DNA from: Chloroflexota bacterium
GTDB lineage: Bacteria > Chloroflexota > Anaerolineae > Anaerolineales > Villigracilaceae
NCBI GenBank assembly: GCA_019873735.1
Contig: JAIOAQ010000013.1
Span: 1-64,000 of the forward strand
DNA: 64,000 bases
Direction: 5' to 3'
Below, piece after piece: positions 27,703-36,058 of this stretch (the stretch's first letter is position 1; each line of letters begins with the position of its first letter). The notes beneath the pieces were generated by a model. That model was given only the letters and a program-made list of their open reading frames with translations, did no database searches and had not been told where the DNA came from. Position numbers and translations under genes: made by a program.

Positions 27703-27710
27703 ATTATAAT
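27703..27710. promoter_or_regulatory. Shared -10 palindrome of mutL and the HAD gene
   Basis: ATTATAAT is self-complementary and supplies TATAAT on both strands. It ends 8 bases before the mutL ATG and 7 bases before the HAD ATG, so both mRNAs would be leaderless or nearly so. No Shine-Dalgarno is present on either side, and the -35 regions are weak. Confidence 0.6.
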
Positions 27711-27718
27711 ATCCAAGT

Positions 27719-29512
27719 ATGACCATTCACATCCTGCCTCCCGAAGTTGCCTCGCAAATCGCCGCCGGAGAAGTGGTGGAACGCCCCGCCTCGGTGGTCA
27801 AGGAACTGGTGGAAAACGCCCTGGACGCCGGCGCGAAAACCATCAGCGTGGAAATCGGCGGCGCCGGCCGGACCCTGATCCGGGTCGCCGATGACGGGGC
27901 CGGCATCCCGGCCGACGAGTTGCCCCTGGCCGTCGAGCGCCACGCGACCTCGAAACTGCTCTCCGCCGACGACCTGTTCCGCATCGCCACCCTGGGCTTC
28001 CGCGGCGAGGCGCTGGCCTCCATCGGCTCGGTCTCGCGGCTGACGATCACCTCGCGCCCGGCCGATGCTCCCGTTGGGGCGCGCCTGCGCGTGGAGGGCG
28101 GCAAAATCGGCCGCGTGGAGGCAGTCGGCGCGCCGGTTGGGACGCTGGTGGAGGTGTCCGACCTGTTCTACAACGTCCCGGCGCGGCTCAAATTCCTCAA
28201 GCAAGACGTGACCGAGCGCCGCGCCATTGACGCCCTGTTGACGCGTTACGCCCTGGCCTATCCCTCGGTGCGCTTCAAACTTTCGGAGGGCAGCAGCCTC
28301 TCCCTGCAAACCGCCGGCGACGGCGACCGGCGCGCCATCCTGGCCGCTCTGTATGGCGTCGAGACGGCGCGCCAGATGCTGGAAGTCACTTCGGAAGAAG
28401 AAGGTCTCAAACTCAGCGGCTTCATCTCGCCAGTAGCGCTGACGCGCTCCAACCGCAAAGAGATTACCTTCTTCATCAACGGGCGCTGGGTGCAGGATAC
28501 CCCGCTCACCCAGGCGCTCTTGCAGGCCTATCACACCCTGCTGATGGTGGGACGTTACCCGCTGGCGGCGCTCTTCCTGGAAATGCCGCCGGAGGAAGTG
28601 GATGTCAACGTCCATCCGGCCAAGGCCGAGGTGCGCTTCCGCAACCCCGACCGGGTCTTCAGTTTCGTCCAGCGGTCGGCGCGGCGGACGATTCTGGCCT
28701 TTGCCCCCGTGCCGCAGGTGGCGACGCAAGCCCTGTGGGGCCGCTCCGACGAGGGACGGCAGGCCGTGGAACGTGGCCCACAGGGAGATGCAGCCTGGAT
28801 TCTTGGGCACGATGCGGACCGTGGACCGTTGACCGTGGACCGTACTCAGATGCCAGAGGACGGCTCGCCAGCCACCGTCTCCGGTCCATCGTCTACGGTC
28901 ATCACCCAGCAACCCATGTCGTCAAACATCCCTTTGCTGCGCCTGATCGGCCAGGTGGGCGCGGCCTACCTCGTCGCCGAAGGCCCCGACGGATTGTATC
29001 TGATTGACCAGCACGCCGCCCACGAACGGGTGCTGTTCGAGAAGTTGATGGCGCAGCACGACCAGAAACACATCCCCTCGCAGGCACTGTTGACACCGGT
29101 GGTGGTGGAACTGTCCCCGGCAAGTGCCAGACTCATCGAGGGGCAATTGGCCGTTCTCAATCACTTTGGCTTCGAGGTCGAACCCTTTGGGCAGAACGCC
29201 TTCCAGGTGCGCGCCGTGCCGGCCCTGTTTGCCGGCTCCGATCCGGCGGCGGCCCTGCGCGCCCTGGTGGAGGATTTCGAGGAGGACGAAACCCCGCTGC
29301 AAAACGAGATCGAAGCCAAAGTGGCCGGGCGCGTCTGCAAGCGGCTGGCGGTCAAGGCCGGGCAGGTGCTCTCGCCCGAAGAACAGCGCGCCCTGCTGAA
29401 CGAACTGGAAGCCTGCGCCTCGCCGCGCACCTGTCCGCACGGCCGGCCGACGATGATTCATCTCTCGGTCGAGTTGCTGGAACGGCAGTTTGGGAGGAAG
29501 GGAGCGCGCTAG
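27719..29512 (+). CDS. mutL: DNA mismatch repair protein MutL, endonuclease type
   Basis: This protein of 597 residues has a GHKL ATPase N-terminus (ELVENALDAGA, DDGAGIP, RHATSKL, GFRGEALASIG). The C-terminal domain has the metal-binding motif DQHAAHERVLFE and the CPHGRP site, as in MutL proteins that nick DNA. The linker (about residues 345-400) is encoded partly by tandem GGACCGT-type repeats, an apparent in-frame insertion. No mutS is in the window. Third codon positions are strongly C/G, unlike frr and uppS next to it. The start is fixed by the conserved N-terminus. Confidence 0.96.
   Translation: MTIHILPPEVASQIAAGEVVERPASVVKELVENALDAGAKTISVEIGGAGRTLIRVADDGAGIPADELPLAVERHATSKLLSADDLFRIATLGFRGEALASIGSVSRLTITSRPADAPVGARLRVEGGKIGRVEAVGAPVGTLVEVSDLFYNVPARLKFLKQDVTERRAIDALLTRYALAYPSVRFKLSEGSSLSLQTAGDGDRRAILAALYGVETARQMLEVTSEEEGLKLSGFISPVALTRSNRKEITFFINGRWVQDTPLTQALLQAYHTLLMVGRYPLAALFLEMPPEEVDVNVHPAKAEVRFRNPDRVFSFVQRSARRTILAFAPVPQVATQALWGRSDEGRQAVERGPQGDAAWILGHDADRGPLTVDRTQMPEDGSPATVSGPSSTVITQQPMSSNIPLLRLIGQVGAAYLVAEGPDGLYLIDQHAAHERVLFEKLMAQHDQKHIPSQALLTPVVVELSPASARLIEGQLAVLNHFGFEVEPFGQNAFQVRAVPALFAGSDPAAALRALVEDFEEDETPLQNEIEAKVAGRVCKRLAVKAGQVLSPEEQRALLNELEACASPRTCPHGRPTMIHLSVELLERQFGRKGAR
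28815..28905 (+). repeat. GGACCGT-type inverted repeat inside mutL
   Basis: GGACCGTGGACCGTTGACC with a further GTGGACCGT runs from 28815 to 28843. An inverted counterpart, GGTCCATCGTCTACGGTC, lies near 28883-28900. Together they encode part of the MutL linker. The same word type recurs upstream of pdxT (56200-56247). Confidence 0.7.
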
Positions 29513-29583
29513 GCAGGTAGTCATTTTGAGAATTTTAGGGTATCCTTAGGTTAATCTCTTTTGCCACTTCGCAGGAGGCTTTC

Positions 29584-30141
29584 ATGATCAAGGACATTCT
29601 CAAAGACGCCGAAAACCGTATGCATAGTGCCATTCAGGCACTCGAAGATGATCTGGCCGGGATACGCACCGGACGAGCCAGCCCGGCGTTGGTCGAAAGG
29701 CTGCAGGTTGAATACTTTGGCAGCCCAACGCCGCTGATTCAACTGGCGACAATCAGCGTGCCAGAACCGCGCGCTTTGCTGATTCGCCCCTTCGACCCAT
29801 CCAGCCTGAAAGCCATTGAGCGGGCGATTTTGGCATCCGATTTGGGGCTGACGCCCAACAACGACGGCAAATCCATCCGCCTGAACCTGCCGCCGCTGAC
29901 CGAAGAGCGCCGCCGCGAACTGGTCAAGGTCGTTCACAACCGACTGGAAGAGGCGCGGGTAGCCATTCGCAATGTCCGCCGAGATTTGAAAAAAGATTTG
30001 GAAGACTTTGAGAAGGAAAAACTGATCTCTGAGGACGACCTTAAACGCGGGGAAGATGAATTGCAGAAGGTCACAGACCGCTTTATTCAGGAAGTTGACA
30101 AAATCGGACAGCGCAAAGAACAGGAAGTGATGGAAGTTTAA
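29584..30141 (+). CDS. frr: Ribosome recycling factor
   Basis: This protein of 185 residues has the standard family length. It has the start [28 protein letters not shown] (about 25-39), [17 protein letters not shown] (about 102-118) and the C-terminal [16 protein letters not shown]. With EF-G it splits post-termination ribosomes. GCAGGAGG lies 6 bases upstream of the start. It is followed 2 bases later by uppS; frr-uppS-cdsA is a conserved bacterial order (pyrH and tsf are not here). Confidence 0.97.
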   Translation: MIKDILKDAENRMHSAIQALEDDLAGIRTGRASPALVERLQVEYFGSPTPLIQLATISVPEPRALLIRPFDPSSLKAIERAILASDLGLTPNNDGKSIRLNLPPLTEERRRELVKVVHNRLEEARVAIRNVRRDLKKDLEDFEKEKLISEDDLKRGEDELQKVTDRFIQEVDKIGQRKEQEVMEV

Positions 30142-30143
30142 TT

Positions 30144-30893
30144 ATGACAGAAACCGAACCATTACCGGCAGACCGCCTGCCACAACACGTTGCCATTATT
30201 ATGGATGGCAACGGCCGTTGGGCAATTCAGCGCGGCCTGCCGCGCCTTGCCGGTCATCGTGCAGGCACCGAAAATTTGCGGCGGATTATCACGGCCTCAG
30301 TTGAGTTTGGGATTAAATATCTGACCATCTATGCTTTCTCAACGGAGAATTGGGGCCGCCCGCCAGAGGAAGTCCAGGGGTTGATGCGCATTCTCGAAGA
30401 TGTGATTGACAAAGAACTTGGTGAACTACACAAGGAAGGAGTCCAGTTGCGTCACATTGGCCGGCTTGAACGCCTCGACCCAAAGATTCAAGAGAAGGTG
30501 CTGAACGCGGTAGAGTTGACAAAAAATAATGAACGTCTCATTCTAAATGTCGCCTTCAACTACGGCGGCCGGGACGAAATCGTGTGCGCCATTCAGCGCA
30601 TGATTCGCGATGGCGTGCCGCCCGAAGCCGTCACCGTTGACCTGGTCAGCCAGTACCTGTTCACGGCGGGCGTTCCGGACCCCGATCTTATCATCCGCAC
30701 TTCGGGGGAATTACGGGTAAGCAATTTCCTCATCTGGCAGGCAGCCTACTCAGAATGGTACATTACCCAAACCTTTTGGCCTGACTTCGGCAAAGAAGAA
30801 TACCGCAGGGCGCTGGAAGCCTACGTCCAGCGCGACCGCCGTTACGGCGGCATCAGCCCAGTTGTCAGTTCAGGGAAGTCGGATGCTGGCTAA
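30144..30893 (+). CDS. uppS: Isoprenyl (undecaprenyl) diphosphate synthase
   Basis: This cis-prenyltransferase of 249 residues has IIMDGNGRWAIQRGLPRLAG (about 18-37). TIYAFSTENWGRP and the C-terminal DLIIRTSGELRVSNFLIWQ follow, all active-site regions. It makes the polyprenyl carrier for peptidoglycan and other envelope glycans on the cytoplasmic face. It overlaps the start of cdsA by 11 bases. Confidence 0.97.
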   Translation: MTETEPLPADRLPQHVAIIMDGNGRWAIQRGLPRLAGHRAGTENLRRIITASVEFGIKYLTIYAFSTENWGRPPEEVQGLMRILEDVIDKELGELHKEGVQLRHIGRLERLDPKIQEKVLNAVELTKNNERLILNVAFNYGGRDEIVCAIQRMIRDGVPPEAVTVDLVSQYLFTAGVPDPDLIIRTSGELRVSNFLIWQAAYSEWYITQTFWPDFGKEEYRRALEAYVQRDRRYGGISPVVSSGKSDAG

Positions 30894-31698
30894 ACGCACC
30901 CTCACTGCTCTGGGCATGGCCCTGATAGGCCTGCCGGCGATCTACTTTGGAGGCGTTTTCTACTTTCTTGTGATTGAGTTGCTGGTGGCAGGAGCAGCAT
31001 GGGAATATGTGCGCCTGTTCCGAGTTGTTAACCTGCGTCCCTCGATGATCATCACGGTTGGCGGCGTAGTCGCGCTGCTGGCCGCGCGCATGTTTTACGC
31101 ACCGGCCGCACCGCCAATGCTGAGCGGCTTGACTCTGCTGACGATCGCCGTTCACCTGATAGCCTACGAAAAAGGCCGCGACCAGGCCGCTCAGGATGCA
31201 ACCGTCACCCTCGGCGGCCTGGTGTATTTAGGCTGGATTGGCGCCTATCTATTGGATTTGCGCAACCAATCCAACGGCGGCTGGTGGCTCTTTTTGAGTT
31301 TATTCCCCGTCTTTGTGGCCGACAGTATGGCCTACTTCATCGGAATCCGCTATGGCAAACACCGCCTGAGTCCAAGGCTGAGTCCCAAGAAGTCCTGGGA
31401 AGGATATTGGGCCGGCGTGATTTCAGGTCCCTTTGCAGGGGCGGGATTTGCCTGGCTGGCCGCGCAGGCCGGAGGTCCGCAAATGAACCTGTGGGCGGCG
31501 GCGCTGCTGGGGCTGATTCTAGCCGCCGTCACGCCGCTGGGCGATTTGGGAGAAAGCCTGTTCAAACGTCAGGCCGGGGTCAAAGATTCGAGCAATGTCT
31601 TCCCCGGTCACGGCGGATTCTTCGACCGTATCGATTCGTGGCTCTGGGCTGCCGTCATTGGTTTTTACTTCATCCGGTTTTTTGTTCCGATCTCATGA
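30883..31698 (+). CDS. cdsA: Phosphatidate cytidylyltransferase
   Basis: This integral membrane enzyme of 271 residues makes CDP-diacylglycerol from phosphatidate and CTP. The start MLAKRTLTALGM is preferred because it begins at the family N-terminus; an ATG seven codons earlier is possible. The signature is FKRQAGVKDSSNVFPGHGG, with DRIDS, near residues 225-250, after about seven helices. It overlaps uppS, so translation is probably coupled. Confidence 0.95.
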   Translation: MLAKRTLTALGMALIGLPAIYFGGVFYFLVIELLVAGAAWEYVRLFRVVNLRPSMIITVGGVVALLAARMFYAPAAPPMLSGLTLLTIAVHLIAYEKGRDQAAQDATVTLGGLVYLGWIGAYLLDLRNQSNGGWWLFLSLFPVFVADSMAYFIGIRYGKHRLSPRLSPKKSWEGYWAGVISGPFAGAGFAWLAAQAGGPQMNLWAAALLGLILAAVTPLGDLGESLFKRQAGVKDSSNVFPGHGGFFDRIDSWLWAAVIGFYFIRFFVPIS

Positions 31699-31704
31699 GG
31701 AGGC

Positions 31705-32700
31705 ATGATGGTATACCAAAAAAGCGCACCTACCCGTAACCTGGCGCTGGAACTGGCGCGCGTGACCGAGGCTGCGGCACTGGCCGCCGGCCGGTGGATG
31801 GGACGCGGCGATAAAGAAGCCGCCGATAACGCTGCCGTGCAAGCCATGCGTCTGGTCTTGCAATCCGTGGAAATGGACGGGCTAATTGTCATTGGCGAAG
31901 GTGAAAAGGACAATGCCCCCATGTTATACAACGGCGAGCGCGTTGGCAATGGGGAACCTCCTGAAATGGACGTGGCCGTAGATCCGATTGACGGCACCAC
32001 GCCGCTGGCTTTTGGGCGCACAAACGCGATTGCCACCGTCGCCATTGCGCCGCGCGGGACCATGTTCAACCCGGGGCCTTTCGTTTACATGAATAAGATT
32101 GCCGTCGGGCCCGAAGCCAAAGGCAGAGTCCATATTGAAGCGCCGCTGCTGGATAACCTGCGCGCGATTGCCAAGGCCAAAGGTAAATCTGTGGAAGATT
32201 TGACGACCATCGTCCTGGACCGGCCGCGACACGCCGGACTGGTGGCCGAAATCCGCCGCGCCGGAGCGCGCATCCGGCTCATCCCAGACGGAGATGTGGC
32301 TGCCGCCCTGATGACTGCCTGGCCCGATTCAGGCGTGGACGTGCTCTTTGGCATCGGGGGCACGCCAGAGGGAGTCATTGCGGCCTGTGCTTTGCGGGCC
32401 ATGGGTGGAGAGATTCAGGGCAAACTTTACGCTCGAGACGAAGATGAACTGCGTCGGGGGCGCGAGGCCGGTTACGACTTCGAAAAAGTGCTGACCATGG
32501 ACGACTTGGTCTCATCTGAAGACGTGTTCTTTGCCGCAACCGGCATCACCGATGGGGAATTGCTCAAAGGTGTACGCTATTTTGGCAATGGGGCACGCAC
32601 CGATTCGCTGGTCGTGCGCGGCCTGACCGGAACGGTGCGGCAGATTGTCGCCACCCATCGCTGGGAAAAACTCAACCGCCTGAGCGCCATCAAGTATTAA
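31705..32700 (+). CDS. glpX: Fructose-1,6-bisphosphatase class II
   Basis: This protein of 331 residues matches GlpX. It has [20 protein letters not shown] near the N-terminus, the metal-binding [13 protein letters not shown] and [12 protein letters not shown], then [20 protein letters not shown]. It dephosphorylates fructose 1,6-bisphosphate in gluconeogenesis. GAGGAGG stands 3-5 bases from the tandem ATG-ATG start; either may be used. It is 6 bases after cdsA. Confidence 0.95.
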   Translation: MMVYQKSAPTRNLALELARVTEAAALAAGRWMGRGDKEAADNAAVQAMRLVLQSVEMDGLIVIGEGEKDNAPMLYNGERVGNGEPPEMDVAVDPIDGTTPLAFGRTNAIATVAIAPRGTMFNPGPFVYMNKIAVGPEAKGRVHIEAPLLDNLRAIAKAKGKSVEDLTTIVLDRPRHAGLVAEIRRAGARIRLIPDGDVAAALMTAWPDSGVDVLFGIGGTPEGVIAACALRAMGGEIQGKLYARDEDELRRGREAGYDFEKVLTMDDLVSSEDVFFAATGITDGELLKGVRYFGNGARTDSLVVRGLTGTVRQIVATHRWEKLNRLSAIKY

Positions 32701-32701
32701 A

Positions 32702-32822
32702 GTAACTGCCCGCTCTCCCGCAGTCTCTGGCGCAATTTCCAAACCAGAGATGTATCCCTGGTTGTTGACATCGATTGCCAGTCCTGTTCTAACCTGCGGG
32801 AGAGTCAAGAGCAGGTAGTTAC
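32702..32822 (-). repeat. Dispersed intergenic repeat, reverse orientation
   Basis: This 121-base inverted copy begins GTAACTGCCCGCTCTCCCGC. It ends with TAACCTGCGGGAGAGTCAAG followed by AGCAGGTAGTTAC. Its left edge is 2 bases after the glpX stop codon and its right edge 24 bases before a strong promoter. Confidence 0.82.
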
Positions 32823-32846
32823 CTGTAGAGAGCGCTGCATTTTACA

Positions 32847-32876
32847 TTGACGCAAATCGCCACGGCTGTGTATAAT
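32847..32876 (+). promoter_or_regulatory. Strong sigma-70 promoter
   Basis: TTGACG, an 18-base spacer and TATAAT form one of the best promoters in the window. Transcription is expected to start near 32883, about 320 bases before the next start codon. Confidence 0.75.
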
Positions 32877-32882
32877 TTGGGC

Positions 32883-33205
32883 ATGCAGAGTCGATCTTTG
32901 CCCACCCTGGGGGAAAAGCCGGTCTGCCGCGCCGGTTTCCAACACGCCGGCAGCGGACACCGGCGGATGATCTGTTATGTCAACCGCTTTAGCGGCCTGT
33001 TATAACCTTCTCTCCCGTCCTTTTCCTGTAACTCAATAAACGAAGCCAAACAGGTTTTGGCTTTGAAGTTGCGTTTTTTGCATACAACGCAGCAGCAACC
33101 TTTGGCTGCCAATCGTTGCAGCAATTTCTCTGGCGGAAGATGCAAAGAAAACCAAATCTGCCCTCGCGCGGGCAGGCAATTCTCATAACAACAGGAGAGA
33201 CAACA
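32883..33205 (+). ncRNA. Structured leader RNA or small RNA candidate
   Basis: This gene-free 320-base stretch can fold into several hairpins. CTGCCG/CGGCAG is a GC-rich stem near 32924-32953. GTTAT/ATAAC encloses CCGC/GCGG near 32974-33005, and AAGCCAAA/TTTGGCTT is at 33043-33063. A T6 tract follows at 33074-33079, and CTGCCC/GGGCAG stands just before the ribosome-binding site. I do not recognise a known riboswitch, 6S, SRP or tmRNA. It could be a cis-acting leader of the dehydrogenase gene or a separate small RNA ending near 33080. Confidence 0.5.
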
Positions 33206-34336
33206 ATGAAAATCACAGTTTTAGGATGCGGTTTGGTAGGCGGCCCAATGGCCATGGATCTGGCTGCTGAACCGAGATATAAGGTCACGGTGGCCGACAT
33301 CAATGCAGAAGCCCTGAAGCGATTAAGCGGCCGCGCTCAAGTCGAAACCGTCCAGGCCGATCTAAGCGATCCGGGTCAGGTCAAGAAAGTCATTGCCGAC
33401 AGCGACATGGTCGTCAGCGCCGTACCCGGTCACATGGGCTTTCAAACCTTGAAAGCCATTCTCGAGTCGGGGAAGAACGTGGTGGACATTGCCTTCTTCC
33501 CAGAAGATCCGTTCTTACTGGATGATCTGGCGAAAGAAAAGGGCGTGACGGCAATCGTAGATTGCGGCGTCATGCCTGGCATGGGAAGCATTCTGGTTGC
33601 AAAGGCAGCAGCCGAGTTAGACGAAACCGAGGAGGCCCTGATTTACGTCGGCGGCTTGCCGGTCGTTCGGGAATGGCCGTATGAATACAAAGCCGTCTTT
33701 TCGCCGATTGACGTCATTGCCGAATACATCCGCCCGGCACGATATATCGAATTCGGCCACCTGGTAACCAAACCGGCTCTTTCAGATCCGGAGTTGATAG
33801 ATTTCCCCGGCATCGGCACACTGGAGGCATTTAACACAGACGGCTTGCGCACCATGCTCAAGACGATTCCGGCCGCGAACATGAAAGAAAAGACCATGCG
33901 TTATCCCGGTCACATTGAGAAAATGGCCATCTTGCGCGAGACCGGCTTTTTCAGCGAGGAAGAGGTGGAAGTCAACGGCGTGCGTCTTTCGCCGCTGGCA
34001 ATGACCGCCAAAGTCCTCTTCCCCAAGTGGAAACTGGGTGAAGGCGAAGCCGATATTACCATTATGCGGGTTATTGTGCGCGGGAAGAAGGGCGGCCAGG
34101 AAAAGAGGTATCAGTGGGACTTGATTGACCACTACGATGCAAAGAATGGCATCCTTTCGATGGCACGCACAACCGGCTACACGGCCACGGCAGCGGTTCG
34201 CATGCTGGAAGCCGGCCTGTACCAGCATAAAGGCGTCTCTGCGCCCGAATTTCTGGGAAAACACCCCGAGTGTGTCTCCTATCTGCTGGAGCAACTGGCT
34301 CAGCGCGGCGTCCACTATCATCCCAGCCACGCATAA
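33206..34336 (+). CDS. Saccharopine dehydrogenase-family oxidoreductase
   Basis: This protein of 376 residues starts at MKITVLGCGLVGGPMAMDLA, selected for the Rossmann motif and the AGGAGAG ribosome-binding site. An in-frame start 30 codons earlier lies in the structured leader. VVDIAFFPEDPF and IVDCGVMPGMGSILVA are typical of the lysine 6-dehydrogenase/saccharopine reductase group. The true substrate (saccharopine, carboxynorspermidine or lysine) cannot be told. It is a single-gene unit with its own promoter and terminator. Confidence 0.88.
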   Translation: MKITVLGCGLVGGPMAMDLAAEPRYKVTVADINAEALKRLSGRAQVETVQADLSDPGQVKKVIADSDMVVSAVPGHMGFQTLKAILESGKNVVDIAFFPEDPFLLDDLAKEKGVTAIVDCGVMPGMGSILVAKAAAELDETEEALIYVGGLPVVREWPYEYKAVFSPIDVIAEYIRPARYIEFGHLVTKPALSDPELIDFPGIGTLEAFNTDGLRTMLKTIPAANMKEKTMRYPGHIEKMAILRETGFFSEEEVEVNGVRLSPLAMTAKVLFPKWKLGEGEADITIMRVIVRGKKGGQEKRYQWDLIDHYDAKNGILSMARTTGYTATAAVRMLEAGLYQHKGVSAPEFLGKHPECVSYLLEQLAQRGVHYHPSHA

Positions 34337-34352
34337 TCCCCGGTCAGACAAA

Positions 34353-34392
34353 AACCGCAGGCGGCGCTCAGGTGCCTGCCTGCGGTTTATTT
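34353..34392 (+). terminator. Terminator after the saccharopine dehydrogenase-like gene
   Basis: AACCGCAGGC (34353-34362) pairs with GCCTGCGGTT (34378-34387), followed by TATTT. On the minus strand the stem is followed by T5, so it can also stop transcription from the hydrolase side. Confidence 0.8.
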
Positions 34393-34401
34393 ACATACAG
34401 G

Positions 34402-34523
34402 GTAATTGCCTACCCTTAAGCCTCCCGCAGGTTAGGGCGGGGCCGGCAACTGGTTCCAGCCCCTGCACAGACCTCTTGAGGTCTGGACATTATGCCAAAA
34501 CCTGCGGGAGGGTAGGCAGTTAC
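34402..34523 (+). repeat. Dispersed intergenic repeat with likely target duplication
   Basis: This copy is 122 bases, with left end GTAATTGCCTACCCTTAAGC and right end CCTGCGGGAGGGTAGGCAG then TTAC. CATACAG occurs on both sides directly against the ends, which looks like a 6-7-base target-site duplication. It lies between convergent genes. Confidence 0.9.
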
Positions 34524-34542
34524 CATACAGGGTTGAAGACCA

Positions 34543-36048
34543 TTACGGCAATGTGTTGATCTGCTCAAATTGTTCCAGCAATTCGGCTGTCAGGCCAGCA
34601 ATAACAGGGGATTGCTGTTGACTCAAGTCGTGCATTTCCTCGGGATCCGATTCCAAATCATAGATTTCAACCAGGTCCCTGCCAATACGTTCATAGCCGC
34701 GATACAAAATGGCCTTATACCTGCCATGCCGCATAGCAAATGTTGCCTGCCGCAATTTTCCAAATGCAGAACTGCTTTTTGCTTCCAGCATCAAAACACG
34801 TCTGGCCGGGTCTTCCTGTCCACCCAGGCCTGGCAAAAGCCTGCCTTCTACCCAATCAGGCACCTGATTGCCGGTGACATGGAGCAAAGAGGGCAACAGA
34901 TCCACGCTGCTGGTCGGAGAGTAGATATCCTGCCGCCGCTGTTGGCCAGGAGCCGAGATGAGCAGCGGCACGCGCACCAACGGTTCGTATAAAACTGGGG
35001 TAACATGCCCTTTGATGCCGCGCTCCAGCAACTCGCCGTGGTCCGAAGTTACAATCAGGTAAGAAGAATCGAGCACACCATTCTGTTCAAGGTAATCCAA
35101 CAGGCGACCGAATTCAAAATCCACGTTGGCGATATACTCGTCATACCAGAGGCGGTTCTTCTCGATGGTTTCATAACTCTCGCCCTCCGAGAAGATGTGC
35201 TCCGGTTTTTCAATATGAGGCGGTGTATCGTCAAAAATCCCTATAAAATCCCTGTGGGCGCGATAGGGCGAATGGGGCGGAAAGAGATGAATGTATGCAC
35301 AAAATGGCTCCGGCAGCCGGGTCAGCGTTCCCATCAAACCATCAAATACATTCGCCATTTTGAAACGAATGGGATGATTGCGCGGTTGAGGCACGCCGCG
35401 CGGATATTGCCGGTCCAGCGCTTTTCTGCTGCGTTCAAAATATAGTCTTTGGGCAAGGCCAAAAACCAGCAAGCCAGGCGCATCCACATAGTCAAAAAGC
35501 ACATGGTCAAGCACTTGATGGGCATTGCCCTCATCCCGCTTGAAGGCTTCGCTCACCAGAAACGCATAGTCGCTAAAGGCACTGCTGGGCAGCAACTCAT
35601 CAATATCTGACTCAAACTGGAGCAAAAGGTTGGTAGCCCAAACGTTCTGTGAGAATGCAAAGCGATGGTAGTCTTCACCCAGGAGGGCAAATAAATTCAT
35701 ATGCGCCATCTCTCGTTTGACCAGACCGGAGAGATGCAAACCGCGATGCGTCCAGGGGTAGGTTCCCATCAGCAAAGAGGCTGTGCCGGGAATGGTAAAG
35801 TTTGCCGTTGAGTAGTGAGCGTGATAGATATTTGCCCGCCCGGCAAAACGCTCAAAATTTGGAGTGGTCTTGCGCCCATAACCGTACAACGACAGGTGAT
35901 AGGCACTCATAGCATCCAACACCAGCAAAATCACGCTCGGGCGTTCTGCCCGGCCGACAGTTTTCCGGGAGGAAAAGCGGGAAAACGCCAGCGAGGCGGG
36001 CAGTACAGCCGCCAATTTCAAAAACTCGCGCCGACTCAGCCTTTTCAT
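34543..36048 (-). CDS. Alkaline-phosphatase-superfamily hydrolase (sulfatase-like), Tat signal
   Basis: This protein of 501 residues has a twin-arginine leader (SRREFLKLAAVLPASLAF), so it is probably exported folded. VILLVLDAMSAYHLSLYGYG gives the first metal ligand (Asp), and LIVTSDHGELLERGIKGH gives later ones. The nucleophile region reads FTIPGTASLLMGTYP, with Thr and no CxPxR sequence. It therefore cannot be a formylglycine sulfatase and looks closer to phosphoglycerol- or phosphoethanolamine-transferase relatives. A membrane-protein gene precedes it by 10 bases. Confidence 0.82.
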   Translation of the reverse strand: MKRLSRREFLKLAAVLPASLAFSRFSSRKTVGRAERPSVILLVLDAMSAYHLSLYGYGRKTTPNFERFAGRANIYHAHYSTANFTIPGTASLLMGTYPWTHRGLHLSGLVKREMAHMNLFALLGEDYHRFAFSQNVWATNLLLQFESDIDELLPSSAFSDYAFLVSEAFKRDEGNAHQVLDHVLFDYVDAPGLLVFGLAQRLYFERSRKALDRQYPRGVPQPRNHPIRFKMANVFDGLMGTLTRLPEPFCAYIHLFPPHSPYRAHRDFIGIFDDTPPHIEKPEHIFSEGESYETIEKNRLWYDEYIANVDFEFGRLLDYLEQNGVLDSSYLIVTSDHGELLERGIKGHVTPVLYEPLVRVPLLISAPGQQRRQDIYSPTSSVDLLPSLLHVTGNQVPDWVEGRLLPGLGGQEDPARRVLMLEAKSSSAFGKLRQATFAMRHGRYKAILYRGYERIGRDLVEIYDLESDPEEMHDLSQQQSPVIAGLTAELLEQFEQINTLP

Positions 36049-36058
36049 TCTAAAAAAC

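Noticed and set aside
27704-28912. 402-codon open frame antisense to mutL
   Set aside because: Shadow of a conserved gene; its translation is biased and repetitive.
32883-33100. Leader region considered as tmRNA, SRP RNA, RNase P RNA or 6S RNA
   Set aside because: None of the conserved sequence signatures of these RNAs could be found, and no long closing stem was seen; kept only as an unclassified candidate.
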